Below, piece by piece: positions 24,691-34,349 of a DNA stretch of 56,647 bases; position 1 is the first letter of the stretch; the number at the start of each line of letters is the position of its first letter. The position numbers and the translations under genes were made by a program. A model generated the notes under the pieces. That model made no database searches. It saw only the letters and a program-made list of their open reading frames with translations, and had not been told where the DNA came from. Source of the DNA: CAZLBC01 sp964557575 (lineage in GTDB: Bacteria; Planctomycetota; Phycisphaerae; SM23-33); NCBI GenBank assembly GCA_964557575.1, contig CAZLBC010000026.1, positions 1 through 56,647 of the forward strand, given 5' to 3'.

Positions 24691-27600
24691 TTATAACATC
24701 CCGGCGCGTTTTCTGATGATCCACTCGATCGTCAACAGGAGGATTATCGCGCCGAACCACAGGTAATGCTGCCACAGCAACAAGTCGCTTTCCACGATCC
24801 GGCCCTGGCTCAGCGGCTCGAGAACCGTTTCGAGACGCCCGATATTCTCTTCCGGCAGGTATTCGCCGCCGCTCTTTTCGGCGACCTGTTTGAGCAGCCC
24901 TTCCCCGCAGGTCAGTTCCGTCATCTCGGCGGTGACCGGCTTTTCCACGTAAAAGGTCGTGCTGGCATTGATGCGATCGTCGGGTATACCGGCGACATCG
25001 AGACGGACTTCATACTCCCCCTCCCTGCCCAACTGAGCGGTTTTCCCGAAGTACAAACCGGATCGGCCCTGGGGAGCCAGCGGCACGGTGGACACCTTTT
25101 TCCCGTCTCGCATGAGGGACGCCTTGACGATGGCGTCGAGCAGGGGCCGGCCGTCTTCTCCCCGCACCCGCGCCCGGACATCAACGCGGCGACCGGGGGT
25201 GTACTTCAGATCGCCGATATCCACTGAGGTATATCGATCGCTCGCGGCAAACGGCCGCTCCATGACCCATTTTGATACCTGGTGCCAGAAACGGTCGTGA
25301 TAGGTATTGCCGACCTTGTATCGCCAGCGCCACGTCTCGTCGACGGCGGAAAACAGCACCTTCCCCGCCCCGTACCGCCTGAGAACGATCACCGGGCGGG
25401 CATCCCGTTCGGCGACCGCGCCCTGCAGCAGGACTTCGCATCCCTTGCCGGGCTGCACGCGGGAAATCCATTTCGGCGGCTTGAACTCCCGCCAGACTTC
25501 CTGCGAACCGTTGTCGCCGCCGTTCTCGCGATCCTCGGATACGAGATCGAACATGCCCGTCTCCCAGCCGCGCTCCGTGGGCATCAGGACAACGGTGCCG
25601 TTTTTCTCCGTATCCCCTTCCCCGCCGGCCCACGAAACCGGGATGGCGGGGCCGACCGGCGAACCGGCGAGCGACTTCAGCGCGCCCCGCCTGCCGTCGA
25701 CCATGACCAGCCCGCCGCCGCGCAGGGACACAAATTCACTCAACCACTGCCACTCCTTCGTTGTCAGCAGACGGGCGTGGAATTCGCCGAGCACGATCAC
25801 GTCGTACCCGAACAGTCCCTCCCGGGTCGCGGGAAAGACCTCCCCCTCTTCCCCGCGATTGATCCCCCCCCGTTTCTTGTCGGGATCGGCGATAAGGCAG
25901 GTGACGTCCCATTTCTCATCTCGCTGAAACATGTTCCTGATGTAGCGTATTTCCCATCGCGGTCGCCCGGCAAGAACGAGCATCCTGAGTTTCTGGAACA
26001 TCGCCCGCGAGTAAAACGTCAGCGTGTCGTTCCTGCTTTCGGTATCGGCGGGCGCCGCGGTTTTCCCGCCGTCCCCGCTGGAGGTGCTTTCCGGAAAGGT
26101 GATGCGCGCCTCGATTTCCAGCGGGAGGTTCCGGTACTTGACATCCCCGGGGAGGGTCTCCAGTTTTTTGGACATGAACTCTTCCAGGGGGAAATCGAAC
26201 TCCACGCGCCGGTCCTTGACGCCTTTCGTCTTCATCGCCTTTTCCCACAGTACCGTTTCGTCGGAGACCAGCCTGAGGACAAAATCCCTGCCCGGCTCCA
26301 TCCCGTCCTTGAGGTGCACCCTCCCCTTGACCCGGTCCTTGTAATACAGGGACGGGGGCAGCGACACGGCGGCTATGGCGAGATCGTTTACCGCGGTATC
26401 CTCAAGCGTGCCGACGCCCACCGTGAAAATGTTTATTCCCTGCCGCCCGAGCGACTCGGCGACCCCGACCGGCGCGCCGCCGAGGTTGTGCCGCCCGTCG
26501 GTCAGCAGGACCACCGCCAGGCGGCCGCTGTCGGCCGCGGACTCCTCGTCCCTGTCTTCATCCGGCCCGGCGGCCTTTCGTTCGGCAACCGCCGCCATGA
26601 GCGGCCGTGATATATCCGTTGCCATTGCCTGCGGCGGGGAACCGAGCGAATCGGGAATAGCGGCCGATTCATCGATCATCCCCGCCATCCCCCGCCACAG
26701 CAGGGCGGAATCCACGTGGGAAAACCGCATGAGTTCCACGTTGTGTTTTTCCGCAAGCGTTTCCAGGAGCGGCCGGCTGCCCCCGAGAAGCAGTTCGTTG
26801 ATCCGCTCCCAGCGGGTCAGCTTGTCGATCTTTTCTATGGCCTGTACGAGCGAGATATTCCCCGATTCCAGCGCCTCGTTGGCCAGCCGCTCGAGTTCGG
26901 ACTGCAGGAAATCGCGCCACTGCCCGATCGCGAATCGCAGCCGCCCGGCGGCCGCCATGAAATCCTCGTCTCCCGGCGCCTTGTCGTCGGTTCCCGTCAT
27001 CGCGGCGGCTTCCTCGATGAGCTGGAGTTTCCACGCCTCCGCGGCCCGGGTCAGCACGTCCGCTCCTTCACCGGCATGCCTGTACGAGTAGAGCCGCCGC
27101 CCTTCTATCGGCCGCTCCCGGCTGCCGTCGGGCAGCGTCCATCCGACCGCGAGGTGATCTTCTCCCGAGCCCTCGCGGTACACGGCCTCCACGTAATACC
27201 GGCTGCCGGCCTTCAGGGAAACGGGCTTGGACTTGGTCGGCCAGTCGTTTCTGCCCGAATGGCTTGCCCGGTGAAGAACGCTCTTCTTGTTGGCGGGATT
27301 CGGCCCGTCGCTGATAAACAATCGCGAATCGTCGTCGCTGGTAACCCAGAAATGATAGTTGCCGGTTTCGGGCGGACAGAGGTATCCCCGCAGGCGGCCG
27401 ACGAAGTTATCCCCGCGGTTGGCGGGCGTGGCGAAGGTGTCCACGAGTTCGCGCCCGTCGGGAGGGCGAAGCTCTTTCTTGTTGAAGAAGTCCGCCGCGG
27501 AATTGACCCGGACATTGCTCCAGTACTCGTAGAGAATCTTGCCGCGACCGGACGGGGGAGAGACGATCAGTTCAGTATCAATATCCTCGAACGTGTCCAG

Positions 27601-28074
27601 GCCCTCTTTCAGGACATCCCGTATACGCTCGGCGGTCGCGGTCCGCTTTCCGGTGTCCAGCCCCTCCCGAACCGACATGTCCAGCAGGCGGGACGCCTTG
27701 TAGAGCGCCTCGTCGGCATCCATGAGCCCCCGCGGCAGCACGTCGTCGCTTATCCAGCCCATGCGGGAAGCGAGGTACAGCTTCCGGTACGATTTCATCG
27801 AGTGATCGCTCAGCGACATGCTGGCGGATGCGTCCGCGCACACCAGGACCCGGGTCAGTTCACCCACGACCTTTCTCTTGTGCAGTACGGGACCGGCAAG
27901 CATCAGGATGACGAGGGCGACGATCGCCGACCGTATGGTCGGCAGGATCCAGGCGATCGGACCGGTGCGCCGCCTGAGTTCCCGGCGGTACAGCCAGACC
28001 GCCACGACCACGAACACGATCGCCGCCGGAATAACCGCCCACAGCGACCATTCACCGGTAAATTTCAAGTTCAT
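24691..28074 (-). CDS. Membrane-anchored VWA protein with inserted PA14 domain
   Basis: A 1127-residue protein. Two N-terminal membrane segments (about 12-29 and 44-62) precede a von Willebrand A fold whose metal site starts DASAS (residues 81-85). The fold is then interrupted by a PA14-like domain (about 180-330, YLCPPETGNYHFWVTSDDDS) and a helical stretch. It resumes near residue 525 (LTDGRHN, INIFTVGVG). Beta-rich and glutamine-amidotransferase-like parts follow, and a membrane segment (WFGAIILLLTIEWI) ends the protein. The start at 28074 has GGAGGG 6 bases upstream and overlaps the preceding gene by 4 bases. Related VWA proteins accompany MoxR ATPases. The PA14 insertion suggests that it binds carbohydrate outside the cell. 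Confidence 0.83.
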   Translation of the reverse strand: MNLKFTGEWSLWAVIPAAIVFVVVAVWLYRRELRRRTGPIAWILPTIRSAIVALVILMLAGPVLHKRKVVGELTRVLVCADASASMSLSDHSMKSYRKLYLASRMGWISDDVLPRGLMDADEALYKASRLLDMSVREGLDTGKRTATAERIRDVLKEGLDTFEDIDTELIVSPPSGRGKILYEYWSNVRVNSAADFFNKKELRPPDGRELVDTFATPANRGDNFVGRLRGYLCPPETGNYHFWVTSDDDSRLFISDGPNPANKKSVLHRASHSGRNDWPTKSKPVSLKAGSRYYVEAVYREGSGEDHLAVGWTLPDGSRERPIEGRRLYSYRHAGEGADVLTRAAEAWKLQLIEEAAAMTGTDDKAPGDEDFMAAAGRLRFAIGQWRDFLQSELERLANEALESGNISLVQAIEKIDKLTRWERINELLLGGSRPLLETLAEKHNVELMRFSHVDSALLWRGMAGMIDESAAIPDSLGSPPQAMATDISRPLMAAVAERKAAGPDEDRDEESAADSGRLAVVLLTDGRHNLGGAPVGVAESLGRQGINIFTVGVGTLEDTAVNDLAIAAVSLPPSLYYKDRVKGRVHLKDGMEPGRDFVLRLVSDETVLWEKAMKTKGVKDRRVEFDFPLEEFMSKKLETLPGDVKYRNLPLEIEARITFPESTSSGDGGKTAAPADTESRNDTLTFYSRAMFQKLRMLVLAGRPRWEIRYIRNMFQRDEKWDVTCLIADPDKKRGGINRGEEGEVFPATREGLFGYDVIVLGEFHARLLTTKEWQWLSEFVSLRGGGLVMVDGRRGALKSLAGSPVGPAIPVSWAGGEGDTEKNGTVVLMPTERGWETGMFDLVSEDRENGGDNGSQEVWREFKPPKWISRVQPGKGCEVLLQGAVAERDARPVIVLRRYGAGKVLFSAVDETWRWRYKVGNTYHDRFWHQVSKWVMERPFAASDRYTSVDIGDLKYTPGRRVDVRARVRGEDGRPLLDAIVKASLMRDGKKVSTVPLAPQGRSGLYFGKTAQLGREGEYEVRLDVAGIPDDRINASTTFYVEKPVTAEMTELTCGEGLLKQVAEKSGGEYLPEENIGRLETVLEPLSQGRIVESDLLLWQHYLWFGAIILLLTIEWIIRKRAGML

Positions 28075-30242
28075 ACGGTTCCCTCCCTGCCGAAACGATA
28101 TTGCATGTACAACTCCAGAAATACGAGGGCCACCACGAACCATATCAGTATGTGCCAGATCTCCCTGCCGAAACGCCGCTGCTCGTCGAGGCGGCGGTAT
28201 TCCTCGCCGGAGGTAACGGGCGTCGCCCCCATCTCGTCGGCGAGTTCCTCGAACTCTTCCTCGTCGAGCAGGGACAGGTCGGATTCCTTCCGCGACGTCT
28301 TCACGACGTAATGAAGCACCTCCCCCGCCGGCGTCTCCAGCACATACAGTCCCGGGATAATCGTATCCTCGAACTCCACGAGGCCCCGGGCGCCGTCCTG
28401 GTTCATTACCGGCAGTTTTCGTTTCCTGCCGTCGGGACCGGTCAGCACGCCCGTCTTGCCGACCGCGTCAATGGGGAGGAACGCCGCGATACGGTTCCCG
28501 ACCTCGATGTTTCGCGGGGGAAATATGGTGGACGCGAGATAGGTCACCAGTTGCTGATTCAACTGCAGGTACGACCGCCGCCGCGGAAAATCGCTCCAGG
28601 AATCGTCGCAGGGAACAGCCGACAGTATGACACGCCCCTTGCCGAACTCCTTTTCCACGAGGAACGGGTCCCCGTTAGTGAGCCCCGCTATCACGTTCGG
28701 CTTCATACCGCCGGCCTCCGGAAACGCGACCAGGTTGTACCACAGCAGAATGCGGGCGGTCGCCAGGGAACCGTTTGCCGGGTCGTTGAAGATAGCCAGC
28801 GCGGGATGTTCGAAGTGCCGGTTGACGACCGTTATGGCGGCCGTGTTTCTCTCGCGGGTATCGACGATGCCGCCGATCCGGCAGGGCAGCAATCCCAATC
28901 CGCCCTCGCCGCCGAGTACGCGGTTGTACCAGCCGTTTTCTATGCGGTCGCCGAGGTATATCATCAGCCCGCCCCCCTTGCGGACGAAATCGGCCAGCCG
29001 GGCCGCATGGTCGTCTCGCAGCCGGGGCACGTCGGCCATAATGATAACCTGGGACTGCGCAAAATCCTCGGCGGTGAGTTCTTCCGGTTTCTTGGCGGTC
29101 GCGGCGACCAGGTCCGCGGCGTCGCGCCGCCCGGCAATCGTGTACGGGTTGAGGGCAATCTCGAGAAAGGCCGTCTCGTTGTCCAGGAATCCCGTCCCGG
29201 TATCCCCGTCGACCAGCAGGACGCGGAGTTTTTCCCAGACCGGCACCGAAACCATCATGGCGTTGTCCTCTTCCAGCGAGTCGGCGTCGACCCGCACCTC
29301 AAGCACGTGCGAGCCGGGCTCCTCGAACCGGTGGGAAAACAGCACCTGGCCGCTCTGCCCGGCCCCGATGGAAATCTGGGACACGTCCCGCTCCTCGCCG
29401 TCCACCCTGAAATACACCCGCAGGTTGTCTTCCCGCACCGTGCCGAAGTTTTTTATCGTGGCCCGGACGTTTGCCCGCTGCCTGATGCCCAGGACGTCCC
29501 GGGAGAGGTCGAGCGCGATGACCGCGACATTGTCCTTCTCCTCCTCGCCGATCCTGAACAGGGCCACGTCGGGCGGCAGGTCCAGTTCCTGCATCAACTG
29601 CAGCGGCCGTGTCCTGGCCGATGCCGCCTCGGGGGTCCAACTGCAGCGCTGAAAGTCCGTCAGCACCACCAGCCGCCGGTCGGCGTACCGCGCCCGGGAA
29701 AACAGTCCCTGCGAAACGTCCAGCGACGTGGGAACGCGCGCCGTGCCGAACCCGCGCAACGTTTCGGCCAGCGTTTCCGTGACCGATCCCCGGTTGACCG
29801 TGGGCTCGATGGAGAGGCCGTCCCTGCCGCTCATCCACGCCAGGGTCACCTCCGAACCCTCCGGCAGCCGCTCGACGATACGCGAGGCCTCCCGGCGGGC
29901 CCGGTCGAAACGGCTGCGTCCCCCGTCATCCACGTTCATCGAGTAGCTGTCGTCGACCAGCAGGACGACCGAACTCTTGCTCTTGCCGACCAGGGCCTCC
30001 ATCCCCGTCAGGACCGGTCGCGCCATGCAGAACGCCAGGAGCATGATGATAAGCATCCTGGTCAGCAGCAGGAGCAGTTGTTCAAGCTTCAGCCGTCTGC
30101 GCCGCGTCCTGAAAATGTCTTCCAGGAGATGCATCGCTCCCCACTTGACGACCTTGTACCGCCGCTTGTTGAGAATATGGATGATAATCGGAATAGCACC
30201 GGCGACAAGGCCGCCCAGGAGTATCGCGTTGAGGAATGTCAT
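28071..30242 (-). CDS. BatA-like VWA membrane protein
   Basis: A 723-residue protein with an N-terminal BatA domain (two membrane segments within residues 1-80, containing the IPIIIHILNKRR and RRRRLKLEQLLLLLTRM patterns). A VWA domain follows with metal-site DDSYS (97-101) and VVLTDF. A long beta-rich extracytoplasmic region with a CARDB-like stretch (ANVRATIKNFGTV) comes next, then a glutamine-amidotransferase-like region, and a membrane segment (WFVVALVFLELYMQ) at the end. It overlaps both neighbours by 4 bases (DUF58 upstream, VWA-PA14 downstream). Family partners are MoxR and DUF58 proteins, which probably assemble or chaperone envelope complexes. Confidence 0.88.
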   Translation of the reverse strand: MTFLNAILLGGLVAGAIPIIIHILNKRRYKVVKWGAMHLLEDIFRTRRRRLKLEQLLLLLTRMLIIMLLAFCMARPVLTGMEALVGKSKSSVVLLVDDSYSMNVDDGGRSRFDRARREASRIVERLPEGSEVTLAWMSGRDGLSIEPTVNRGSVTETLAETLRGFGTARVPTSLDVSQGLFSRARYADRRLVVLTDFQRCSWTPEAASARTRPLQLMQELDLPPDVALFRIGEEEKDNVAVIALDLSRDVLGIRQRANVRATIKNFGTVREDNLRVYFRVDGEERDVSQISIGAGQSGQVLFSHRFEEPGSHVLEVRVDADSLEEDNAMMVSVPVWEKLRVLLVDGDTGTGFLDNETAFLEIALNPYTIAGRRDAADLVAATAKKPEELTAEDFAQSQVIIMADVPRLRDDHAARLADFVRKGGGLMIYLGDRIENGWYNRVLGGEGGLGLLPCRIGGIVDTRERNTAAITVVNRHFEHPALAIFNDPANGSLATARILLWYNLVAFPEAGGMKPNVIAGLTNGDPFLVEKEFGKGRVILSAVPCDDSWSDFPRRRSYLQLNQQLVTYLASTIFPPRNIEVGNRIAAFLPIDAVGKTGVLTGPDGRKRKLPVMNQDGARGLVEFEDTIIPGLYVLETPAGEVLHYVVKTSRKESDLSLLDEEEFEELADEMGATPVTSGEEYRRLDEQRRFGREIWHILIWFVVALVFLELYMQYRFGREGTV

Positions 30243-31138
30243 CCGTAATGCCTCCTCAAACTCAGGTATTCGGCCAGTGACATCGAGTAGGGCTTATCCG
30301 TCGACATCGTCACCAGGTCGATGCGGTGGTTGTGACACCCCCGTCGCAGTTCCTCCCTGAAATCGCCGAGTCGCTGGAGGTACGCGTTCCTGAGCTGCCC
30401 GGGATCGACCATCCGCGCATGGGCGGGGTTTTCCAGGGATTCGAAGCGCGTCCATTCGAGAAAGGGAAACTCGAGTTCGTCCGGATCGAGTATCTGGAAC
30501 ACGATGATCTCGTGGTGCGCGTGGCGAAAGTGGGCCAGCGAGCCGAGCAGTTCCTGCAGATCCCCGAAGCAGTCGGACAGGACGATCAGCAGTCCCCGCT
30601 TGTGAATCTTTGGCACCAGGTCGTGAAATACCTTTCCGGGTTCCGTTTCGCCGCCCGGCTGCACCGCGCTGAGCTTGTCGAGAAGTATGCCGAGGTGCCC
30701 GGGCCGGCTCCGTGGAGGAATGTGGGTATCGATGTCCTCGTCGAAGGTCACGAGTCCGACCGCGTCCGCCTGTCTGAGCATCATGTAGGCCAGGCAGGCC
30801 GCGGTCCTGACCGCGTATTCCAGCTTGGTCATCCGGTTGCCGCCGGCGTAATTCATGGAACCGCTCTTGTCCAGCAGCAACATGGCCTTCAGGTTCGTTT
30901 CTTCCTCGTACTCCCTGATGTAGTAACGATCCGTTTTGCCGAACGCCTTCCAGTCGATGTGGCGTATCTCGTCTCCGTGCACGTACTGGCGGTGCTGTCG
31001 AAACTCGACGCTGAAACCCTTGTGGGGCGACTGGTGCAACCCGGCGCAGAATCCTTCGACGACCTGCCGCGCGACGATCTCCAGCTTGTCGACGTTCCGC
31101 AGATCGTCGGGGCTCAACATATTCGTTAACTGTGACAT
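30239..31138 (-). CDS. DUF58 domain protein
   Basis: A 299-residue soluble DUF58/VWA-like protein. The family opening HKGFSVEFRQHRQYVHGDEI is followed by the diagnostic RHIDWKAFGKTDR. A MIDAS-like DKSGSMNYAGG and a LIVLSDCFGD segment form the VWA-type fold. DUF58 proteins are almost always encoded beside MoxR ATPases, as here. The start at 31138 has AGGA 4 bases upstream. The gap to moxR is 64 bases, and the stop overlaps the next gene by 4 bases. Confidence 0.93.
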   Translation of the reverse strand: MSQLTNMLSPDDLRNVDKLEIVARQVVEGFCAGLHQSPHKGFSVEFRQHRQYVHGDEIRHIDWKAFGKTDRYYIREYEEETNLKAMLLLDKSGSMNYAGGNRMTKLEYAVRTAACLAYMMLRQADAVGLVTFDEDIDTHIPPRSRPGHLGILLDKLSAVQPGGETEPGKVFHDLVPKIHKRGLLIVLSDCFGDLQELLGSLAHFRHAHHEIIVFQILDPDELEFPFLEWTRFESLENPAHARMVDPGQLRNAYLQRLGDFREELRRGCHNHRIDLVTMSTDKPYSMSLAEYLSLRRHYG

Positions 31139-31202
31139 GGCATCCTGCGTTCAATCAATGGTCGGTGGTTATGACACTCACGATACGCGGCGCCCGGCGG
31201 GC

Positions 31203-32258
31203 TTACATCACCGCCTCGGCCTTCCGCCGGGGTACGCTGGCCATGATGCGCTCGACGATATCGTCCACGGTCACGCCCGCCGCCTCGGCATTGAATGTCG
31301 GCACGATCCGGTGGCGCAGGGCCGTGTACGCGAGGGCCTCGATATCTTCCGTGGTTACGTGCAACCGGTCGTACAGCAGCGCCCGGACCTTGCCGCCCAG
31401 CGTCAGCACCTGGCAGGCCCGCGGCCCGGCGCCCCACTCGACCAGTTCCCTGACGAAATCGGGCGATTCCGGCTCGGTGGGCCGCGTGTAGCGGACGATG
31501 TCGAGGATGAATTCCGTCACGTGGTCGGGGATGGGCACCCGCCTGATCAGGTCCTGGCAGGCCAGGATTTCCTCGCCGCCGATGACCTCGTTGAGTGTGA
31601 TCACCAGGTTGCCCGTCGTCCGCCGCAGTATCTCCCACTCCTCGTCGCGGCTGGGATAGTCGACCTTGACGTGAAACATGAACCGGTCCCGCTGCGCCTC
31701 GGGCAGCGGGTAGGTCCCTTCCTGCTCGATGGGGTTCTGCGTGGCCAGGACGAAGAAGGGCTCCTTCAACTGCATGGTCTTGCCGCCGATGGTGACCGAG
31801 TACTCCTGCATGGCCTCGAGGAGCGCGGCCTGGGTTTTTGGGGGGGTGCGGTTGATCTCGTCCGCGAGGATCATCTGGGCGAATATCGGCCCCTGCTGGA
31901 AGACCAGTTCCCGCTTGCCGTCCGGCGTCTCCTGGATGATGTCCGTCCCGGTGATGTCCGCGGGCATGAGGTCCGGGGTGAACTGTATGCGGCGGAAACT
32001 CAGTTGCATGACATCCGAGAGGCACCGGACCATCATGGTCTTGGCCAGGCCCGGCACACCCTCGAGCAGGCAGTGGCCCCGCGAGAGGATGGCGATCATC
32101 AGCTTCTCGATGACCGCGGTCTGTCCGACGATGAGTTGGCCGATCTCCTCGGTGATCGTCTTGAACGCCTTCGCCAGGCGCTCCGCCTGCGCCGAGTCGA
32201 AATGTTCGGCGGCACCAGTGTCCAACGGCTCGCGTTTCTCGTTCTTTTCTTCTGTCAT
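31203..32258 (-). CDS. MoxR-family AAA+ ATPase
   Basis: A 351-residue MoxR ATPase. Walker A is GVPGLAKT (67-74), Walker B LADEINR (D133, E134), and sensor 1 lies in VLATQNPIEQEGTYPLPEAQRDRF, a near-invariant MoxR block. The C-terminal lid includes EWGAGPRACQ. It is the first gene of a six-gene minus-strand operon with DUF58, two VWA proteins, a giant coiled-coil protein and a squalene-cyclase-like protein. The family acts as chaperones that load metals or assemble envelope and enzyme complexes with VWA partners. The client here is unknown. Confidence 0.95.
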   Translation of the reverse strand: MTEEKNEKREPLDTGAAEHFDSAQAERLAKAFKTITEEIGQLIVGQTAVIEKLMIAILSRGHCLLEGVPGLAKTMMVRCLSDVMQLSFRRIQFTPDLMPADITGTDIIQETPDGKRELVFQQGPIFAQMILADEINRTPPKTQAALLEAMQEYSVTIGGKTMQLKEPFFVLATQNPIEQEGTYPLPEAQRDRFMFHVKVDYPSRDEEWEILRRTTGNLVITLNEVIGGEEILACQDLIRRVPIPDHVTEFILDIVRYTRPTEPESPDFVRELVEWGAGPRACQVLTLGGKVRALLYDRLHVTTEDIEALAYTALRHRIVPTFNAEAAGVTVDDIVERIMASVPRRKAEAVM

Positions 32259-32309
32259 TGATTCATAACTCCGGATTTACAGGTGACTGTGTCATGTTCA
32301 TTTCGCGTA

Positions 32310-33803
32310 TCACTGTTTCCACTCTATTATCAACTGCGGGGGATAGGCGCTTCGCGACGAGGCGAACCGGCGGTTGTTCCAGGTGTACGGTGTGCCGTCT
32401 TTCGCCACGGGCTCGGACAGGCGGATACCGAAATTTCGCTCGGGGAACCGCAGCCACTCGCCGACGATCTCCGTCATGTCCACGTGATAATACATCCCCA
32501 GCCGCGGCGGCCCGTACGTCTTGCCGTCCCCGCCGGCGACCGCGGGGGCGAGCAGCAGCGGCGGATCGTGCCGGGCGGGGTGCAGAATAGTCGGAAGGTT
32601 CGTCCGCATGTCCCAGGGATAGACCACCCTGCCCACCACCGCCCCGCGGCCGGCTCCCGACAGCACCCGCCGCGCGGCGGCGTCGCCGGCGGGATCGAAA
32701 TCGGCATACAACGGCACGACCGCGTCCCGGTTGGCGCGCAGCGACGTTCTGCCGGTCGCCACGGACGCGTACTGTTCCGTTGAATTCAACATCATCTTCA
32801 GCCGCGCGCGGATGAGCGTGTCGGAGGTAACGTCGAGGGACGACAGGTCGAAATACAGGAACGCCCGCTCCGTGGGATTTCCGCCCCGCCCCCCGCAGCA
32901 GAGCTCCCGGTCGATAAACGCACCGTCGCGCTGAACGGTCAGGTCCATGGCGGGATACAGGGCCGCGGCGCGAAACGCGCCGCCCCCGCCCGCATCAACC
33001 CGGGCAAGGGAGAAACCGGCAACGTCGGCCGCGCCGCGCTCGACGGCCGCGGCGCCGTCGGCGCCCGTTATCGCCGCGGCATCGCCGGCCGGGAGAATCA
33101 GGGGATCGAAGGCGCCTTCGTTCGCCGCAATGGGCCGCAGTTCCGTGCGCCCCGCGAACACGTGGACTTCAACGCGGCCGTTGCGCGGTACCTTGACGCC
33201 GAACCGCGTTCCGAGATCGCGCACCGAAACCGTCGGCGCGTCGATCGTGAACCGGCCGGGGGCGCCGTCGACCTTCACCGTGACAATGCCCTCGTTCAGC
33301 CGCATCCGGGTAATCGACATGACCCGAAAATCGGCGGGGCCTTCCATGGCCGCCCGGGCGTGCCGGTTTCCGTTCTCGAGGAAATCCAGGATCAACAGCC
33401 CCTTTTCCAGATGATGCCAGTCGTCGTTAAGCAGGTCACCCGCCGCGATGGTCGCGGATTTCTCGAGCGCGATACCCTCGGCCGACACCACCACAACGCC
33501 GGTCGTCGCGGACGGCGGCGCAATGCACCATCCCGCCAGGCCGACGGAAAACACGATCATGATACCGGCGGCGGCGGCCAGCAGCATTTTCACCCCGGCC
33601 GGTATCGAGCGGGGGCGGCAGCAGGCGGGCTCCTCGGCGTATTCGGCGTCGAGGGCCGCCATGATCTCCTCGGTCCGGCGAGCCTCCCGGAAGATCTTTT
33701 CGGGAAGCCCGGTATCACGCGCCAGTTCCTGCCGCAGAAACACGCGATCATCGTCGTCGGCTTCGCCGGCAAGGTAGCGCTGTATGAGAAGCTCGATATC
33801 CAT
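32310..33803 (-). CDS. FecR-like membrane protein, probable anti-sigma partner
   Basis: A 497-residue protein. A short cytoplasmic N-terminus (MDIELLIQRYLAGEADDDDR) of the zinc-free anti-sigma kind precedes a single membrane segment at about 72-92. A FecR-like domain (about 130-220, with TIDAPTVSVRDLGTRFGV) follows. The C-terminal 200 residues look like a DNRLRE or TGF-beta-propeptide-like beta domain ending in YPPQLIIEW. It starts 3 bases after the stop of the ECF sigma gene, the usual order for a sigma/anti-sigma pair. In Planctomycetota such proteins sense envelope or polysaccharide cues. The signal is unknown. Confidence 0.86.
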   Translation of the reverse strand: MDIELLIQRYLAGEADDDDRVFLRQELARDTGLPEKIFREARRTEEIMAALDAEYAEEPACCRPRSIPAGVKMLLAAAAGIMIVFSVGLAGWCIAPPSATTGVVVVSAEGIALEKSATIAAGDLLNDDWHHLEKGLLILDFLENGNRHARAAMEGPADFRVMSITRMRLNEGIVTVKVDGAPGRFTIDAPTVSVRDLGTRFGVKVPRNGRVEVHVFAGRTELRPIAANEGAFDPLILPAGDAAAITGADGAAAVERGAADVAGFSLARVDAGGGGAFRAAALYPAMDLTVQRDGAFIDRELCCGGRGGNPTERAFLYFDLSSLDVTSDTLIRARLKMMLNSTEQYASVATGRTSLRANRDAVVPLYADFDPAGDAAARRVLSGAGRGAVVGRVVYPWDMRTNLPTILHPARHDPPLLLAPAVAGGDGKTYGPPRLGMYYHVDMTEIVGEWLRFPERNFGIRLSEPVAKDGTPYTWNNRRFASSRSAYPPQLIIEWKQ

Positions 33804-33806
33804 GGG

Positions 33807-34349
33807 TCACACATCCGCCATCTTCGCCTGGAGGCACCGATACAGTGCCTTCCGGGCGCGGGAGATCGCCTTGTCCACGGTATTGGCCTTGCGGTTCTGC
33901 AGGCGGGCGATCTCATCGGAACGCATCCGCTTCTGGTACTTCCAGCGCAGCAACTGCCGGGTGTTCTCCGCCAGGCCGCGCACACACTCCCGGAGCTGCC
34001 GTATCCGGTGCCGGCGGTCCTGTTCCTCGATGTGGTCCCGCCGGTGCGCCGCCACTACGGCATCGAGCGCCTCGATCTCGTCGATGCCGACGAATACCTG
34101 CTCTTTCTGCTCGCGGGCCCAGTGCCGGCGTATCATGTTTTTCGCTATCCCCCGCAGCCACGCGCCGAAATCGTAGGAACCATCGTATTTTTCCCGGCTT
34201 TCCCACGCGGCGCCGAACACCCGCTGGACGATATCCTCGGCCGCCGTCGGATCCCCCGTCATCGAAACGGCGTAAGCCATCAGCCAGCTTCTATTCTGTT
34301 CCAGGGCCGCATGGCCCCATATGTCGTTCGTATCGCCGCAGGTATCCAT
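33807..34349 (-). CDS. ECF sigma factor (Rhodopirellula/Verrucomicrobium type)
   Basis: A 180-residue sigma-70 family protein. Region 2 is LMAYAVSMTGDPTAAEDIVQ through DFGAWLRGIAKNMIRRHW. Region 4 covers about residues 120-175, with NRKANTVDKAISRARKALY as the DNA-binding helix. The start at 34349 (MDTCGD) was chosen because AAGG lies 8 bases upstream and no conserved residues precede it. A longer in-frame opening exists to 34514. The downstream FecR-like protein is the probable membrane anti-sigma partner. Target promoters are not known. Confidence 0.92.
   Translation of the reverse strand: MDTCGDTNDIWGHAALEQNRSWLMAYAVSMTGDPTAAEDIVQRVFGAAWESREKYDGSYDFGAWLRGIAKNMIRRHWAREQKEQVFVGIDEIEALDAVVAAHRRDHIEEQDRRHRIRQLRECVRGLAENTRQLLRWKYQKRMRSDEIARLQNRKANTVDKAISRARKALYRCLQAKMADV

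Noticed and set aside
21366..24716. Open frame of 1116 codons on the plus strand opposite the giant coiled-coil gene
   Set aside because: It arises from the Glu/Ala/Arg-rich, high-GC codons of the minus-strand gene. The protein is low in complexity and matches no family.
28101..30248. Long plus-strand open frame opposite the BatA-like gene
   Set aside because: Shadow of the well-supported minus-strand VWA gene. There is no ribosome site or domain.
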